Translations under genes and position numbers: made by a program | Shown here: positions 28,428-37,347 of the stretch, in pieces | Position numbering within the stretch: the first letter of the stretch is position 1 | Layout: the number at the start of each line of letters is the position of its first letter | Assembly: GCA_963839685.1 (NCBI GenBank) | Contig: CAWIVS010000009.1 | Coordinates: 73,584-137,583, forward strand | Reading direction: 5' to 3' | Origin: CADEED01 sp963839685 | GTDB taxonomy: Bacteria > Pseudomonadota > Gammaproteobacteria > Steroidobacterales > Steroidobacteraceae | Length of the DNA stretch: 64,000 nt | Notes under the pieces: generated by a model | The model's input: only the letters and a program-made list of their open reading frames with translations | What the model was told of the DNA's origin: nothing | Databases searched by the model: none

Positions 28428-30653
28428 ATGGGGCCGCCGCGGGTTTTCAGTTGCTTGCTGGTGGCCGCGATCATGGCGCCTGCCGCCTCCGCCACGCAAC
28501 CCGCCGCGGCGCCATTCCGCATGGCGGACCTCGGTGAGAACGCGCCGCTTCGAATCGACGGCGTACTCGAAGCCGCCTGGGACGACGTGCCCGCGATCGA
28601 TGAATTCATCGAGTACCGCCCGCGCCAGGGTGTACCCGCCTCGGTGCGCACCGAGGTGCGGCTGGCGCGCGATGCCCGGCATGTCTACATCGCGGCCCGC
28701 ATGTTCGATCCCGACATCGCGCGACTGCGCACCGGACTTGCGCGCCGTGACAACTTCTCGAACGAACAGGACTGGATATCCATCGCCGTGGATCCGGTGG
28801 GAACCCGGCGGGTGGCGCAGCTGTTCTATTTCAATCCCGATGGCGTGGTGTGGGACGGGCTTTCCAACGAGGACGCCGGCACTGCGAGTTCGGCGGCGGA
28901 TTTCGAAGTCGAGGTGGCCACGCACATCAACGCAGACAGCTGGGTGGTCGAGATGCGCATCCCCTTCAATGAGTTGCGTTACGCCTCGCGCACACCCGAA
29001 AACTGGCACCTGCTGATCCGGCGCAACTATCCGCGCCAGGAACGCCACGCCATGGCGGCCCCGGCGATTCCGGCCAATGCGCCCTGCTTCATGTGCCTGG
29101 CGGCACCGGTCCGGCCACCGGGTGAGCTGCCCTCGCCCAGCTCGCTGAGCGTCGTGCCGCATGCCGTGGCACTCGGCAGCGCCGCGGACCTGGGCAGCGG
29201 CGAGGAATGGCATACCGACCTCGAACCTGGTCTCGATGCCAAGTGGCGCGTGGGTGCAACGACGGTATTCGACGTGGCCCTGAACCCGGACTTTTCGCAG
29301 GTGGAGCTCGACACGCCACAGCTTTCCTCCAATCGCCAGTTCGCCGTGAGCCTGCCGGAGAAGCGGCCCTTCTTTCTCGAAGGCATCGACATGCTGGATT
29401 CGCCGCTCACGGCTATCTACACACGCTCGATCACGGATCCGGCCTGGGGGCTGCGCGGCACGAACCGCGGATCCTGGGACGGCGTGCTGCTGACCACGGT
29501 CGACGATGGTGGCGGCATCATGGTGCTGCCGGGCGCCTACAGCGCACGCTACGTGTTGCAGGATTTTCGTTCGCACGCGACCGTCGGCAGGCTGCGCAAA
29601 CCGGTGGGCGCACTCACCTTTGGTGCGCTGCTGACAGACCGCCGCGCAGGAGACGGCTACAACACCGTGGCTGGCCCCGATGTCACGTGGCGCCTGTCAC
29701 CGGGCACGCGCGTCAACGCGCAGTGGCTTGCCAGCCGCACGCACGGCGACGGCGAATTCCCCGGTGTCGGCGGCAGTGACACCGCGGACGGCAATGCGTT
29801 CACCCTGGATATGCTCCATGAGAGTCCGCAATGGCATGGCACCCTGCTGCTGCAAAGGCTCGACGAGGAGTTTCGCGCCGACAACGGCTATGTTCCGCAG
29901 GTCGGGATACGCAGTGTTGCCGGCGAACTGCGTTACAAGGTGAACGATCTGCCGCACATTGCCGAGCTGGCGCCTTACATCAGCGGCGACTGGCGCGAAG
30001 ATCTCGACGGCGTGCTGGTGAGTCTTGCGCCGCGCGTCGGCGCGCTCACCACTTTCACCAACAACCTGGTGCTCACCACCGAGTGGCGGCCGCGGGAACA
30101 GTTGCGGCTGCAGCGAGACGGCGAGCTGCACGAATACGCGCAGGGGTACGTCGCCATGACCGCGTATCCCGGCGGGCAATTGCCCACGATGACGCTTTCG
30201 GCGGTGTTCGGCGACGCCGTGGATTTTGCGGGCGATCGCGTCGGCCACGGCGAAACCTTCGGCTTCTCGGCGCTGTGGCGGCCGTGGTCGCGGCTCGAGG
30301 TGCAGCCGAGTGTCGACTACACCACGGTGCGTTCGGGCGCGGAACTCTCCGCCGGGCGCACACGCGAGAGCGTCGCGCAGCTGTTGGCAACTTTCCATCT
30401 CTCGGTGCGCGACCGCTTCCGGCTGATCCTGCAGCGTGTCGACGCCGACCGCGAGTCCACAGGGCCGCGCTCCGACTACACGCGCGAAGTGGGTTCGCTG
30501 CTGTTCACTCACGAGCGCTCGCTGACCCGGCGCTTCGACGCTGGCATCTCCTACACGAAAGCCGCGGACCCGGATTCTCTCGTCGTTGAAGGCGCGGAAG
30601 TTTTCGTCAAGTTCCAGTGGGGCATCTCGAGCACGGGCGGATTCCACCGGTAA
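28428..30653 (+). CDS. DUF5916 outer-membrane protein with CBM9-like domain
   Basis: The 741-residue protein has a signal peptide, a CBM9-like beta-sandwich (about 35-210: LRIDGVLEAAWDDVP, VYIAARMFDPD, SWVVEMRIPFNELRY) and a C-terminal DUF5916 barrel-like region starting with FDVALNPDFSQVELD and FPEKRPFFLEG-type motif (SLPEKRPFFLEGIDML). DUF5916 proteins are common beside TonB systems in proteobacteria and Bacteroidetes; role unknown. It is divergent from a CGNR regulator, and the ATG abuts the putative operator. Confidence 0.85.
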   Translation: MGPPRVFSCLLVAAIMAPAASATQPAAAPFRMADLGENAPLRIDGVLEAAWDDVPAIDEFIEYRPRQGVPASVRTEVRLARDARHVYIAARMFDPDIARLRTGLARRDNFSNEQDWISIAVDPVGTRRVAQLFYFNPDGVVWDGLSNEDAGTASSAADFEVEVATHINADSWVVEMRIPFNELRYASRTPENWHLLIRRNYPRQERHAMAAPAIPANAPCFMCLAAPVRPPGELPSPSSLSVVPHAVALGSAADLGSGEEWHTDLEPGLDAKWRVGATTVFDVALNPDFSQVELDTPQLSSNRQFAVSLPEKRPFFLEGIDMLDSPLTAIYTRSITDPAWGLRGTNRGSWDGVLLTTVDDGGGIMVLPGAYSARYVLQDFRSHATVGRLRKPVGALTFGALLTDRRAGDGYNTVAGPDVTWRLSPGTRVNAQWLASRTHGDGEFPGVGGSDTADGNAFTLDMLHESPQWHGTLLLQRLDEEFRADNGYVPQVGIRSVAGELRYKVNDLPHIAELAPYISGDWREDLDGVLVSLAPRVGALTTFTNNLVLTTEWRPREQLRLQRDGELHEYAQGYVAMTAYPGGQLPTMTLSAVFGDAVDFAGDRVGHGETFGFSALWRPWSRLEVQPSVDYTTVRSGAELSAGRTRESVAQLLATFHLSVRDRFRLILQRVDADRESTGPRSDYTREVGSLLFTHERSLTRRFDAGISYTKAADPDSLVVEGAEVFVKFQWGISSTGGFHR

Positions 30654-30713
30654 ATCGCGGCCGGCACGCCCGCAGGCGTACTATCCGGCACCAAACAATC
30701 CCGGGGAGTACGC

Positions 30714-31625
30714 ATGCGTATTGTCATTCCAGTGCTGCTGGTGCTGCTGGCCGCCTCACACACCCTGAAAGGCGCCGAAGCGCCCGTCAGCCAGTCCGCC
30801 AAAGCAGTGCTGGTCACTGGCGCGAGTAGCGGCATTGGCCGCAATGTCACGGAGCGACTCGCCGCCGCCGGCTACTTCGTCTACGCGGGGGCGCGCAAAG
30901 ACGCCGACCTCGCGGCACTGAACGCAATCAAGAATGTGCAGGCCTTGCGGCTCGATGTCACGAAGCAGGAAGACATTGATGCGGCGGTGGCCGCGATCAC
31001 CAAGGCCGGACGCGGGCTGTACGGGCTGGTCAACAACGCCGGTGTTGCAACACCCGGACCCATGGCCGAAATCAACATGCAGGAGTTCGATCTGCAGATG
31101 CAGGTCAATGTCTACGGACCAGTGCGCATGACCAAGGCATTCCTGCCGCTGCTGCTCGCGAGCAAGGGGCGCATTACCAACATCGGATCGATCTCCGGCG
31201 TGCTCGCGAGCAAGGACCTGAACACCTACTCGATGACCAAACACGCCATCGAAGCGTTCACCGATTCGCTCGCGACCGAACTCGCGCCGCAGGGCGTTTT
31301 CGTCAACGTCGTCGAACCTGGAAACTACAACTCCGAGATCGGCGCCAGCGCCACCAGGCGCACGGGTCAGCAGACGCGCATGACCGATCGCAGCAAGTAC
31401 AAGCCGCCGGATGAAGTGGCGGCGGCGGTGGAGCTCGCCTTGTTCGAACCCACGCCGAAACGCCGCTACATGGTGACGCCGGACCAGGGTGAAGCGGAAC
31501 GTACCATTCGCAAGCAGATTGAGCAGCTCGTGCAGCTCAATGAGCGCCAGCCGTATTCCTACGATCGCGATGCGCTGGTCAGGATGCTGGACGAGGCGTT
31601 AAAGACAACTTCGCCAGGCAAGTAA
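30714..31625 (+). CDS. Short-chain dehydrogenase/reductase with N-terminal signal segment
   Basis: The 303-residue protein has the classical SDR features: cofactor motif VLVTGASSGIG, NNAG, the catalytic Ser in NIGSISG and YSMTKHA with the Tyr-x3-Lys pair. Before this lies a hydrophobic N-terminus (MRIVIPVLLVLLAASHTL) that reads as a signal peptide or anchor. An NAD(P) enzyme in the periplasm would be odd, so the segment is more likely a membrane anchor. The gene ends just before a REP-like repeat. Confidence 0.85.
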   Translation: MRIVIPVLLVLLAASHTLKGAEAPVSQSAKAVLVTGASSGIGRNVTERLAAAGYFVYAGARKDADLAALNAIKNVQALRLDVTKQEDIDAAVAAITKAGRGLYGLVNNAGVATPGPMAEINMQEFDLQMQVNVYGPVRMTKAFLPLLLASKGRITNIGSISGVLASKDLNTYSMTKHAIEAFTDSLATELAPQGVFVNVVEPGNYNSEIGASATRRTGQQTRMTDRSKYKPPDEVAAAVELALFEPTPKRRYMVTPDQGEAERTIRKQIEQLVQLNERQPYSYDRDALVRMLDEALKTTSPGK

Positions 31626-31626
31626 A

Positions 31627-31736
31627 CGGGGACTTGCCCCCCCATTTCTTTCGAATATGGCTAGCGAATAGGGGCTGCCCCCTTTTCGGGAGGCTCTTCC
31701 CCGCTGGCAAGGAAAACAGGAATTTCCCCATTTTCC
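31627..31736. repeat. Composite REP-like element, partly coding
   Basis: It combines GGGGACTTGCCCC, ATGGCTAGCGAATAGGGG and, at 31711-31736, GGAAAACAGGAATTTCCCCA. The last part resembles the arm of the 45.2- and 56.0-kb copies. On the minus strand it encodes the C-terminal tail of CcoS. Confidence 0.7.
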
Positions 31737-31867
31737 TCTTCGAGCGCGGCGCTGGCGTGCCGTTCGAGATCATCGTACTGCCCATCGTCGATGGCCCAGA
31801 ACAAAGCCCAGATGGCGCAGCCGAGTATTCCCAGGGCTAGCAACACGAGGGCATAGGAAATGCTCAT
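31661..31867 (-). CDS. ccoS: cbb3 oxidase maturation protein CcoS, REP-encoded tail
   Basis: The N-terminal 40 residues are typical CcoS: one membrane helix (YALVLLALGILGCAIWALFW) followed by AIDDGQYDDLE. CcoS is needed for cofactor insertion into cbb3 oxidase. The tail after LEEENGEIPVF to the stop is encoded by a REP-like repeat and does not look like CcoS. It overlaps ccoI by ATGA and is the last gene of the operon. Confidence 0.88.
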   Translation of the reverse strand: MSISYALVLLALGILGCAIWALFWAIDDGQYDDLERHASAALEEENGEIPVFLASGEEPPEKGAAPIR

Positions 31868-34083
31868 GGGACTGACTCCGATGTGGCGAGACGGCGCGCG
31901 TTGAGAACCACGCCGAGGGAGGAAAGTGACATGCCGAGGGCGGCGAGCCACGGCGACACGAAGCCGAGCGCGGCGAGCGGCACGGCGGCGAGGTTATAGG
32001 CCAGCGCCCAGGCGAGGTTCTGGCGCATCACGCGTAATGCATTGCGCGCCGCGGCGATGGCACGCGGCAGCGTGGAGAGGCCATCGTGCACCAGCAGCAG
32101 GTCCGAGGCCGACTGCGCGATCGCGGAGCCCTGCCCCATGGCGCACGACACGTCGGCGGCCGCGAGCACCGGTCCGTCGTTGATGCCGTCGCCGACCATG
32201 AGCACACGGCGGCCGTCGGCGCGCAGCTCCTGCAGAAGTTTGATCTTGTCGTCGGGCGTGAGTCGCGCGTGCGCATGCTGGATGTTGAGCGAGCGGGCCG
32301 CGCCGCTCACGGCGGCGCCGCTGTCGCCACTGGCGATGGTCACCGCGAGACCCATGCCGCGCAGCTCTTCGATGGCGGCGCCGGCGTCCGCACGCAGCGG
32401 CACTCCCAGCTGGAATTCCGCGACCCCGGCCCGCTCGCTGCCGAGATGCAGCGTGGTGGCGTCGGTATCGGGCGATAGCGGTCGAGTAATGAGGAGCGGT
32501 GGAGCCAGTGCCTCGACGAAGTCGCGGCGACCCAGTCGCCAGCGCACGCCGTCGATGCGTCCCTCGACGCCCTTACCCTCAAACTCGCTCAGCGCATCCG
32601 CGCACAGTTCGGCATCCTGGTGCGGCCGGAATGCCTCCGCGAGCGGATGCGCCGAGCCTCGCTCGAGCGCGGCCGCCATGGCTAGCGCCTGCTCGCGCGA
32701 AATCGATCCGAGTAGCTTGACGTCGACGACGCCGGTCGAATTGCCGGTGAGGGTCCCGGTCTTGTCGAAGATCACGGTGTCGGCGCGCGCCAGCCGTTCG
32801 ATGGCATCGGCGCGCGTCACCAGCACCCCGAGGCGCGCCAGGCGTGTGGTCGCGGCGGCCAGCGCCACCGGCGTGGCCAGCGACAACGCGCACGGACAGG
32901 TGACCACCAGCACCGCGAGCACCGCGGCGAACGCGCGGGCGGGATCGACGGGCCACCAGGCCACCGCCGTGATCAACGCCAGCACCAGGATGACGCCGAC
33001 GAACCACGAGGCCGCACGATCGGCGGCCAGCGCGATCTGCGGACGGGTGGCCTGCGCGCGCTCGAGCAGCCGCACCATCGATGCCAGTGTCGAGCCCTCC
33101 ACCGTCGTAGTCGCCTCGAGCGTGAGCGGCGAGCCCAGGTTCACGCTGCCGCCGCGAATCCGTTCTCCCGCGCCGCGTCGCACCGCCGCGGACTCGCCCG
33201 TGATCAGCGACTCGTCGAGCGAGGCGTGAAAGTCAGCCGGCAGATCCGCGGGTACCGCGGCATCCACCGCCACCACCCCGCCCTTCGGCACGAGGAACCG
33301 GTCGCCGACGGACAGCGCGTGAGCATCGACGCGTTCACGTTGACCGCCCGCCAGCAACCGCGTCACCTGCGCGGGCAGGCTGCGCGCCAGCGCCTCGGAT
33401 GAGTTCAGGCTGCGGTGACGCACACTCATCTCGACGAAACGCCCGGCCGAGAGAAAGAAGATGAACATGCCGACCGAATCGAAATACACCTCGCCGGCGG
33501 CGCGCAGCGTGTTGAATACACTTGGCAACCAGGCCAGCAGCAATGCGAGTGCCACCGGCACATCCATGCCGAGCCGGTGCGCCTTGAGATCGCGCCACGC
33601 GCCCGCCAGGAACGGCGCGCCGCTGTAGAACAGCACCGGCGTCACGACGATCATGCCGGCGATGCGCATCAGCTGTGCCATCGAGGCATCGATGTCGGTC
33701 ACGCCATACAACGCGCTGAGATACATCATCGCCTGCATCATTCCGAGCGATGCGAGACCGACCCGCTTGAGCGCGGTTCGGCGTTCGCGCTGGTATTCGG
33801 CCGTCGCGGCGGTTCCCGCAAGCGGCACGGGCCTGAATCCGGCGCGCGTAACCGCCCCCAGGATCTGCGTCAATCCGGTCGCACCATGGCCGCGCCACGC
33901 CACCGAGACTCGCGCGGTCGCATTGTTGACGCGCACCGTGACGACGTCGGGCAAGGAGGTCACCGCCTTTTCGATGCTGCGCGCACAGGCCGCGCAGTGC
34001 ATGCCGTCGACCAGGAACACGACATGTTCGTGTTCGCCCGCGTCGAGCGACCAGCGCGCATGCAGTGCGTCGACCGCGCTCAC
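31864..34083 (-). CDS. ccoI: Copper-translocating P1B ATPase for cbb3 assembly
   Basis: About 739 residues. An N-terminal metal-binding domain holds GMHCAACARSIE; eight membrane helices follow, with the CPC ion site (VTCPCALSLATP), the phosphorylation motif FDKTGTLTG, the TGES actuator loop and VGDGINDGPVL. It is of the CcoI/FixI type that exports copper for CuB insertion into cbb3 oxidase. GTG 34083 is chosen: it follows the ccoH stop by 10 nt, and further upstream the frame is a shadow of ccoH. It overlaps ccoS by ATGA. Confidence 0.93.
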   Translation of the reverse strand: MSAVDALHARWSLDAGEHEHVVFLVDGMHCAACARSIEKAVTSLPDVVTVRVNNATARVSVAWRGHGATGLTQILGAVTRAGFRPVPLAGTAATAEYQRERRTALKRVGLASLGMMQAMMYLSALYGVTDIDASMAQLMRIAGMIVVTPVLFYSGAPFLAGAWRDLKAHRLGMDVPVALALLLAWLPSVFNTLRAAGEVYFDSVGMFIFFLSAGRFVEMSVRHRSLNSSEALARSLPAQVTRLLAGGQRERVDAHALSVGDRFLVPKGGVVAVDAAVPADLPADFHASLDESLITGESAAVRRGAGERIRGGSVNLGSPLTLEATTTVEGSTLASMVRLLERAQATRPQIALAADRAASWFVGVILVLALITAVAWWPVDPARAFAAVLAVLVVTCPCALSLATPVALAAATTRLARLGVLVTRADAIERLARADTVIFDKTGTLTGNSTGVVDVKLLGSISREQALAMAAALERGSAHPLAEAFRPHQDAELCADALSEFEGKGVEGRIDGVRWRLGRRDFVEALAPPLLITRPLSPDTDATTLHLGSERAGVAEFQLGVPLRADAGAAIEELRGMGLAVTIASGDSGAAVSGAARSLNIQHAHARLTPDDKIKLLQELRADGRRVLMVGDGINDGPVLAAADVSCAMGQGSAIAQSASDLLLVHDGLSTLPRAIAAARNALRVMRQNLAWALAYNLAAVPLAALGFVSPWLAALGMSLSSLGVVLNARRLATSESVP

Positions 34084-34093
34084 GACGTGCCAC

Positions 34094-34606
34094 TCATTGG
34101 ATTCCCTCGGGATTGCGCGCGCGCAACTCCAACCGCTCGAGGCCACCGACAAGCTGCGCGCGAATACTCCATTGCCCGGCGGCATCCTCCAGCGCCACAC
34201 GCCAGCGGCCCACCGGCAGCGGTGTGCATTCGCCGCGATATTCGCCGGAAGCAACGCGCGCCAGCAGCAACACCCGATCGAGTCCCGGGTCGGAGGAATT
34301 GGCGAACAGCACGGTCAGCGCCTGCGGATCGCCCGGCGCATTCCGCAGCGTCGCCGAACATTCGCCGACGGCGTGCGCATCGAGTGTCACTTCGATGCCG
34401 TGCTCCGCGGCCGCGCGTGCCAGTGCGAAATCGCGGTCGAGATTTTTGCCTTCGACGTGGTAAATGGCGGGCAGCTGGTGATCCGCCTTGGTCAGCGCGA
34501 TCGCGAGAGTCGCGAGACCACCGATCACGGCGGCGCCCAACAATACCCAGATCAACCAGAATACCGGGTTGGCGCGCAGCGGGTTGTCGATCGGGGGTCG
34601 GATCAT
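34094..34606 (-). CDS. ccoH: FixH family protein
   Basis: The 170-residue protein has one N-terminal membrane helix (FWLIWVLLGAAVIGGLATLAI) and a periplasmic beta-sandwich with the FixH segment CTPLPVGRWRVALEDAAGQW. CcoH/FixH is an assembly subunit of cbb3 oxidase. ATG 34606 lies 1 nt after the ccoG stop, so the genes are coupled; the upstream start at 34663 is inside ccoG. Confidence 0.9.
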   Translation of the reverse strand: MIRPPIDNPLRANPVFWLIWVLLGAAVIGGLATLAIALTKADHQLPAIYHVEGKNLDRDFALARAAAEHGIEVTLDAHAVGECSATLRNAPGDPQALTVLFANSSDPGLDRVLLLARVASGEYRGECTPLPVGRWRVALEDAAGQWSIRAQLVGGLERLELRARNPEGIQ

Positions 34607-34607
34607 G

Positions 34608-36002
34608 TCATCTCGCTGGCGCCAGGAAGCGCGCGTCCGTGGTGGCGTGTACCTGCTCGTCATCCACGGAGCGCACTGTCAACGTGATGGTCTCGGGCCC
34701 GAGTGGTTCGTAGGCGGCGCGTCGCACGCGCAGCGGCAGCGAGTACACCGCGCCACTGGCCACGCGATACTCGCGATCCGCCGGAATCAGCGTGAGAGCC
34801 GAAGCGCCCTGTGCCTCGATATGAAAGCGCTGCTCGCTCTCGGACTTGTTGAGGATGCGCAGCGTGTAGACGTTGTCGACGTTGCCGTCATCGGTGAGCT
34901 TGTACAGCGTGTTGCGGTCACGCAGGACGTCGAGCGACACCGGCGAGCGCAACGCGATGGCCACGACGAAGCCGACGACCAGCGCACCCAGCAGGGCGCC
35001 GTAGATGAGCACGCGCGGCCTGAGCACCCGCGTAGCCTGGTGATCCAGCGCGTGCTGGGTGCTGTAACGAATGAGACCGCGCGGCGAACCCATCTTGTCC
35101 ATGACGTCATCGCAGGCGTCGATGCACGCCGCGCAGGCGATGCATTCGATCTGCAGGCCCTGGCGAATGTCGATGCCCGTGGGGCAGACCTGCACACACC
35201 AGGTGCAATCGATGCAGTCACCCAGGCCCTGCTCGCGCGGATTGGTGCCACGTTTGCGCGCGCCGCGTGGCTCGCCGCGTTCGCCGTCATAGGTGATGAT
35301 CAGCGTGTCCTTGTCGAACATCGCACTCTGGAAGCGCGCGTAGGGACACATGTACTTGCACACCTGCTCGCGCAGATAACCGGCGTTGCCATAGGTGGCG
35401 AAGGCGTAGAACAGGATCCAGAACGTCTCCCACGGCCCGAGCGACAACGTCACCACGTCCTGCGCCAGTGTGCGAATGGGCGTGAAGAAGCCGACGAAGG
35501 TGAAGCCGGTCCAGAGCGCGAACGTCACCCACATGAACTGCTTGGCCGACTTGCGCGCCAGCTTGTGGGAATTCCACGGACCGCGATCCAGTCGCTGACG
35601 CGCCGCGCGGTCGCCTTCGGCGAGGCGTTCCATCCACAGGAAGGTCTCGGTCCAGACCGTCTGCGGACAGGCATAGCCGCACCACAACCGGCCGCCGATC
35701 GCCGTGAAGAAGAACAGTGCCAGCGCCGCGATGATCAGCAGCAGCGCGAGAAAGATGAAATCCTGCGGCCAGAACACCAGCCCGAAAATGAAGAACTTGC
35801 GCGCGGGCAGATCGAACAGCACCGCCTGCCGCTCGTTCCAGTTGACCCACGGCAGCAGGTAGTAGATTCCGAGCAACGCCCACACCGACAGCACTCGCAA
35901 ACGTGCAAAGCGGCCGGTGACTTCGCGCGGATAGATCTTTTCCTGCGCAACGTACAGCGGCTGCCCGGCGCCGTGCAGCGGAATCTGGATGTCAGCGGCC
36001 AC
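34608..36002 (-). CDS. ccoG: Cytochrome c oxidase accessory protein CcoG
   Basis: The 464-residue protein is a cupric reductase for cbb3 assembly. It has several membrane helices, the conserved GGRLWCGYACPQTVWTE, a CKYMCPYARFQ segment and two ferredoxin-type cluster motifs (CIDCTWCVQVCPTGIDI; CIACAACIDACDDVM). A C-terminal immunoglobulin-like domain (FixG_C) follows. It overlaps the upstream small membrane gene by 11 nt. Confidence 0.95.
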   Translation of the reverse strand: MAADIQIPLHGAGQPLYVAQEKIYPREVTGRFARLRVLSVWALLGIYYLLPWVNWNERQAVLFDLPARKFFIFGLVFWPQDFIFLALLLIIAALALFFFTAIGGRLWCGYACPQTVWTETFLWMERLAEGDRAARQRLDRGPWNSHKLARKSAKQFMWVTFALWTGFTFVGFFTPIRTLAQDVVTLSLGPWETFWILFYAFATYGNAGYLREQVCKYMCPYARFQSAMFDKDTLIITYDGERGEPRGARKRGTNPREQGLGDCIDCTWCVQVCPTGIDIRQGLQIECIACAACIDACDDVMDKMGSPRGLIRYSTQHALDHQATRVLRPRVLIYGALLGALVVGFVVAIALRSPVSLDVLRDRNTLYKLTDDGNVDNVYTLRILNKSESEQRFHIEAQGASALTLIPADREYRVASGAVYSLPLRVRRAAYEPLGPETITLTVRSVDDEQVHATTDARFLAPAR

Positions 36003-36270
36003 GACGGTCCGGCCGCGCCAGCTGCCAGCACAGGGTCGCGGCCAGCAGGCCGATCAGCCAGAACAGGAAGAAGCCCAGCGCGTAAACCGCGCGACGCGTG
36101 GTCCACCACGGCGGCAGGTCCCCGGCGGCGATTCCCTCCGGGTCGAGAAAGGCGAAACACACCACCATGCCGAGCGCCGCGGCGAGAAAGGAGCTCCAGG
36201 CAATGGCGCCCAATGCGCGGCCGCGCTCACCCAGCTCCTGGGTGCTGTCAGCGGGCAGCGGCGGGTTCAT
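35992..36270 (-). CDS. Small two-helix membrane protein in cco operon
   Basis: The 92-residue protein has two membrane helices (AIAWSSFLAAALGMVVCFAF and AVYALGFFLFWLIGLLAATL) and ends with charged residues. It overlaps ccoP by 23 nt and ccoG by 11 nt, so it is an integral part of the operon, where many species have no gene. No family is recognised with confidence; an assembly or stability role is inferred from position. Confidence 0.7.
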   Translation of the reverse strand: MNPPLPADSTQELGERGRALGAIAWSSFLAAALGMVVCFAFLDPEGIAAGDLPPWWTTRRAVYALGFFLFWLIGLLAATLCWQLARPDRRGR

Positions 36271-37192
36271 CGGGGCCGCCTGCACTGGCGACGGGTTGCG
36301 ACTCCTGCCGTCCGAGCGACAGCACGTAGGCCGCCAGTAGTTTGACGCGCGTTTCCCCGAGCCGCTCCGCATGCGCCGGCATGGCGCCGTTGCGTCCCCT
36401 TTCGATGCTGTCGCGCACCGCGGCCAGCGAGCCGCCGTGCAGCCAGACGCCATCGGTGAGATTGGGCGCGCCGAGCGCCGGGTTGCCGTGCGCCTCGGGT
36501 CCATGGCAGGCCGCGCACAGCTCGGCGAACTTCGCGCCACCGGCGCGCGGGTCGCCGGCCTCGAGCTTGCGGCCGGTGAGCCCGACCACGTAGCTCAGCA
36601 TGTCCTCGACGCCGCGCGCGCCAAGCACCTCGCCCCACGGTGGCATGATGCCGGTGCGGCCGCTGGCGATGGTGGTGACGACGGTGTCGGCATCGCCGCC
36701 CCACAACCAGTCCTTGTCGACGAGGTTGGGAAAGCCGGGTGCGCCGCCGCCATCGGAGCCGTGGCAGGTGGCGCAGTTGTTGAGAAACAGGTTGCGGCCG
36801 ATGTTGAGCGCGGCCGGGTCGGAGGTGAGCTGGGCGGCGCTGCGCGCGCTGAACGGCGCCAGTGTGCTCTCGATGCGATCCGCGTTGAGGCGCGATTCGC
36901 CCTCGTGTTCGATGCGCGAGGTCCAGTTGAGCGTGCCCTTGAAAGTGCCCAGTCCCGGATAGAGCACGAGATAGCCGACACCGAAGACGACGGTGATGAT
37001 GAACAGCCACAGCCACCAGCGCGGCAGCGGATTGTTCAGCTCACGCAGATCTTCGTCCCAGACGTGGCCGGTGGTGTGTTCGGTGCTCGCGCCCTCGCCC
37101 GGTGAGCGTCGCGTCCACCACAGCAGCCACAGACAGCCGGCGATATTCGCGCCGGTGAGCACGATAATGAAGATGCTTTGCCCGGCGGTCAC
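36248..37192 (-). CDS. ccoP: cbb3 oxidase diheme subunit CcoP
   Basis: The 314-residue protein has two N-terminal membrane helices linked by HVWDEDLRELNNPLPRWW, the CcoP signature, and two periplasmic c-type heme domains (NCATCHG and CAACHG, each with downstream Met ligands in GIMPPWG and GAMPAHA). It delivers electrons to CcoO/CcoN. GTG start overlaps the ccoQ stop (GTGA). Confidence 0.96.
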   Translation of the reverse strand: MTAGQSIFIIVLTGANIAGCLWLLWWTRRSPGEGASTEHTTGHVWDEDLRELNNPLPRWWLWLFIITVVFGVGYLVLYPGLGTFKGTLNWTSRIEHEGESRLNADRIESTLAPFSARSAAQLTSDPAALNIGRNLFLNNCATCHGSDGGGAPGFPNLVDKDWLWGGDADTVVTTIASGRTGIMPPWGEVLGARGVEDMLSYVVGLTGRKLEAGDPRAGGAKFAELCAACHGPEAHGNPALGAPNLTDGVWLHGGSLAAVRDSIERGRNGAMPAHAERLGETRVKLLAAYVLSLGRQESQPVASAGGPDEPAAAR

Positions 37193-37347
37193 GGTGGTGG
37201 CCCCTCATCGTCCAGCGGCAGACGTGCCGCGGCATCGAAATCGGCGCGACGCGCCTTGCTCCAGGCCCAGACGATCAGCCACAGGAACAACACCAGCAAC
37301 ACGCCGGTGACGATGCCGCGGAAGATATTGATGTCCAATGCCGTCAC
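37189..37347 (-). CDS. ccoQ: cbb3 oxidase small subunit CcoQ
   Basis: This 52-residue gene starts with GTG, overlapping the ccoO stop, and ends overlapping the ccoP start. It has one membrane helix (IVTGVLLVLFLWLIVWAWS) followed by the typical KARRADFDAAARLPLDDE tail of CcoQ/FixQ. It stabilises the oxidase complex. Its length and place between ccoO and ccoP make the call firm. Confidence 0.92.
   Translation of the reverse strand: MTALDINIFRGIVTGVLLVLFLWLIVWAWSKARRADFDAAARLPLDDEGPPP

Noticed and set aside
34084..34254. N-terminal extension of CcoI by 57 residues
   Set aside because: It overlaps ccoH in another frame and does not resemble the CcoI N-terminus; GTG 34083 fits the operon spacing.
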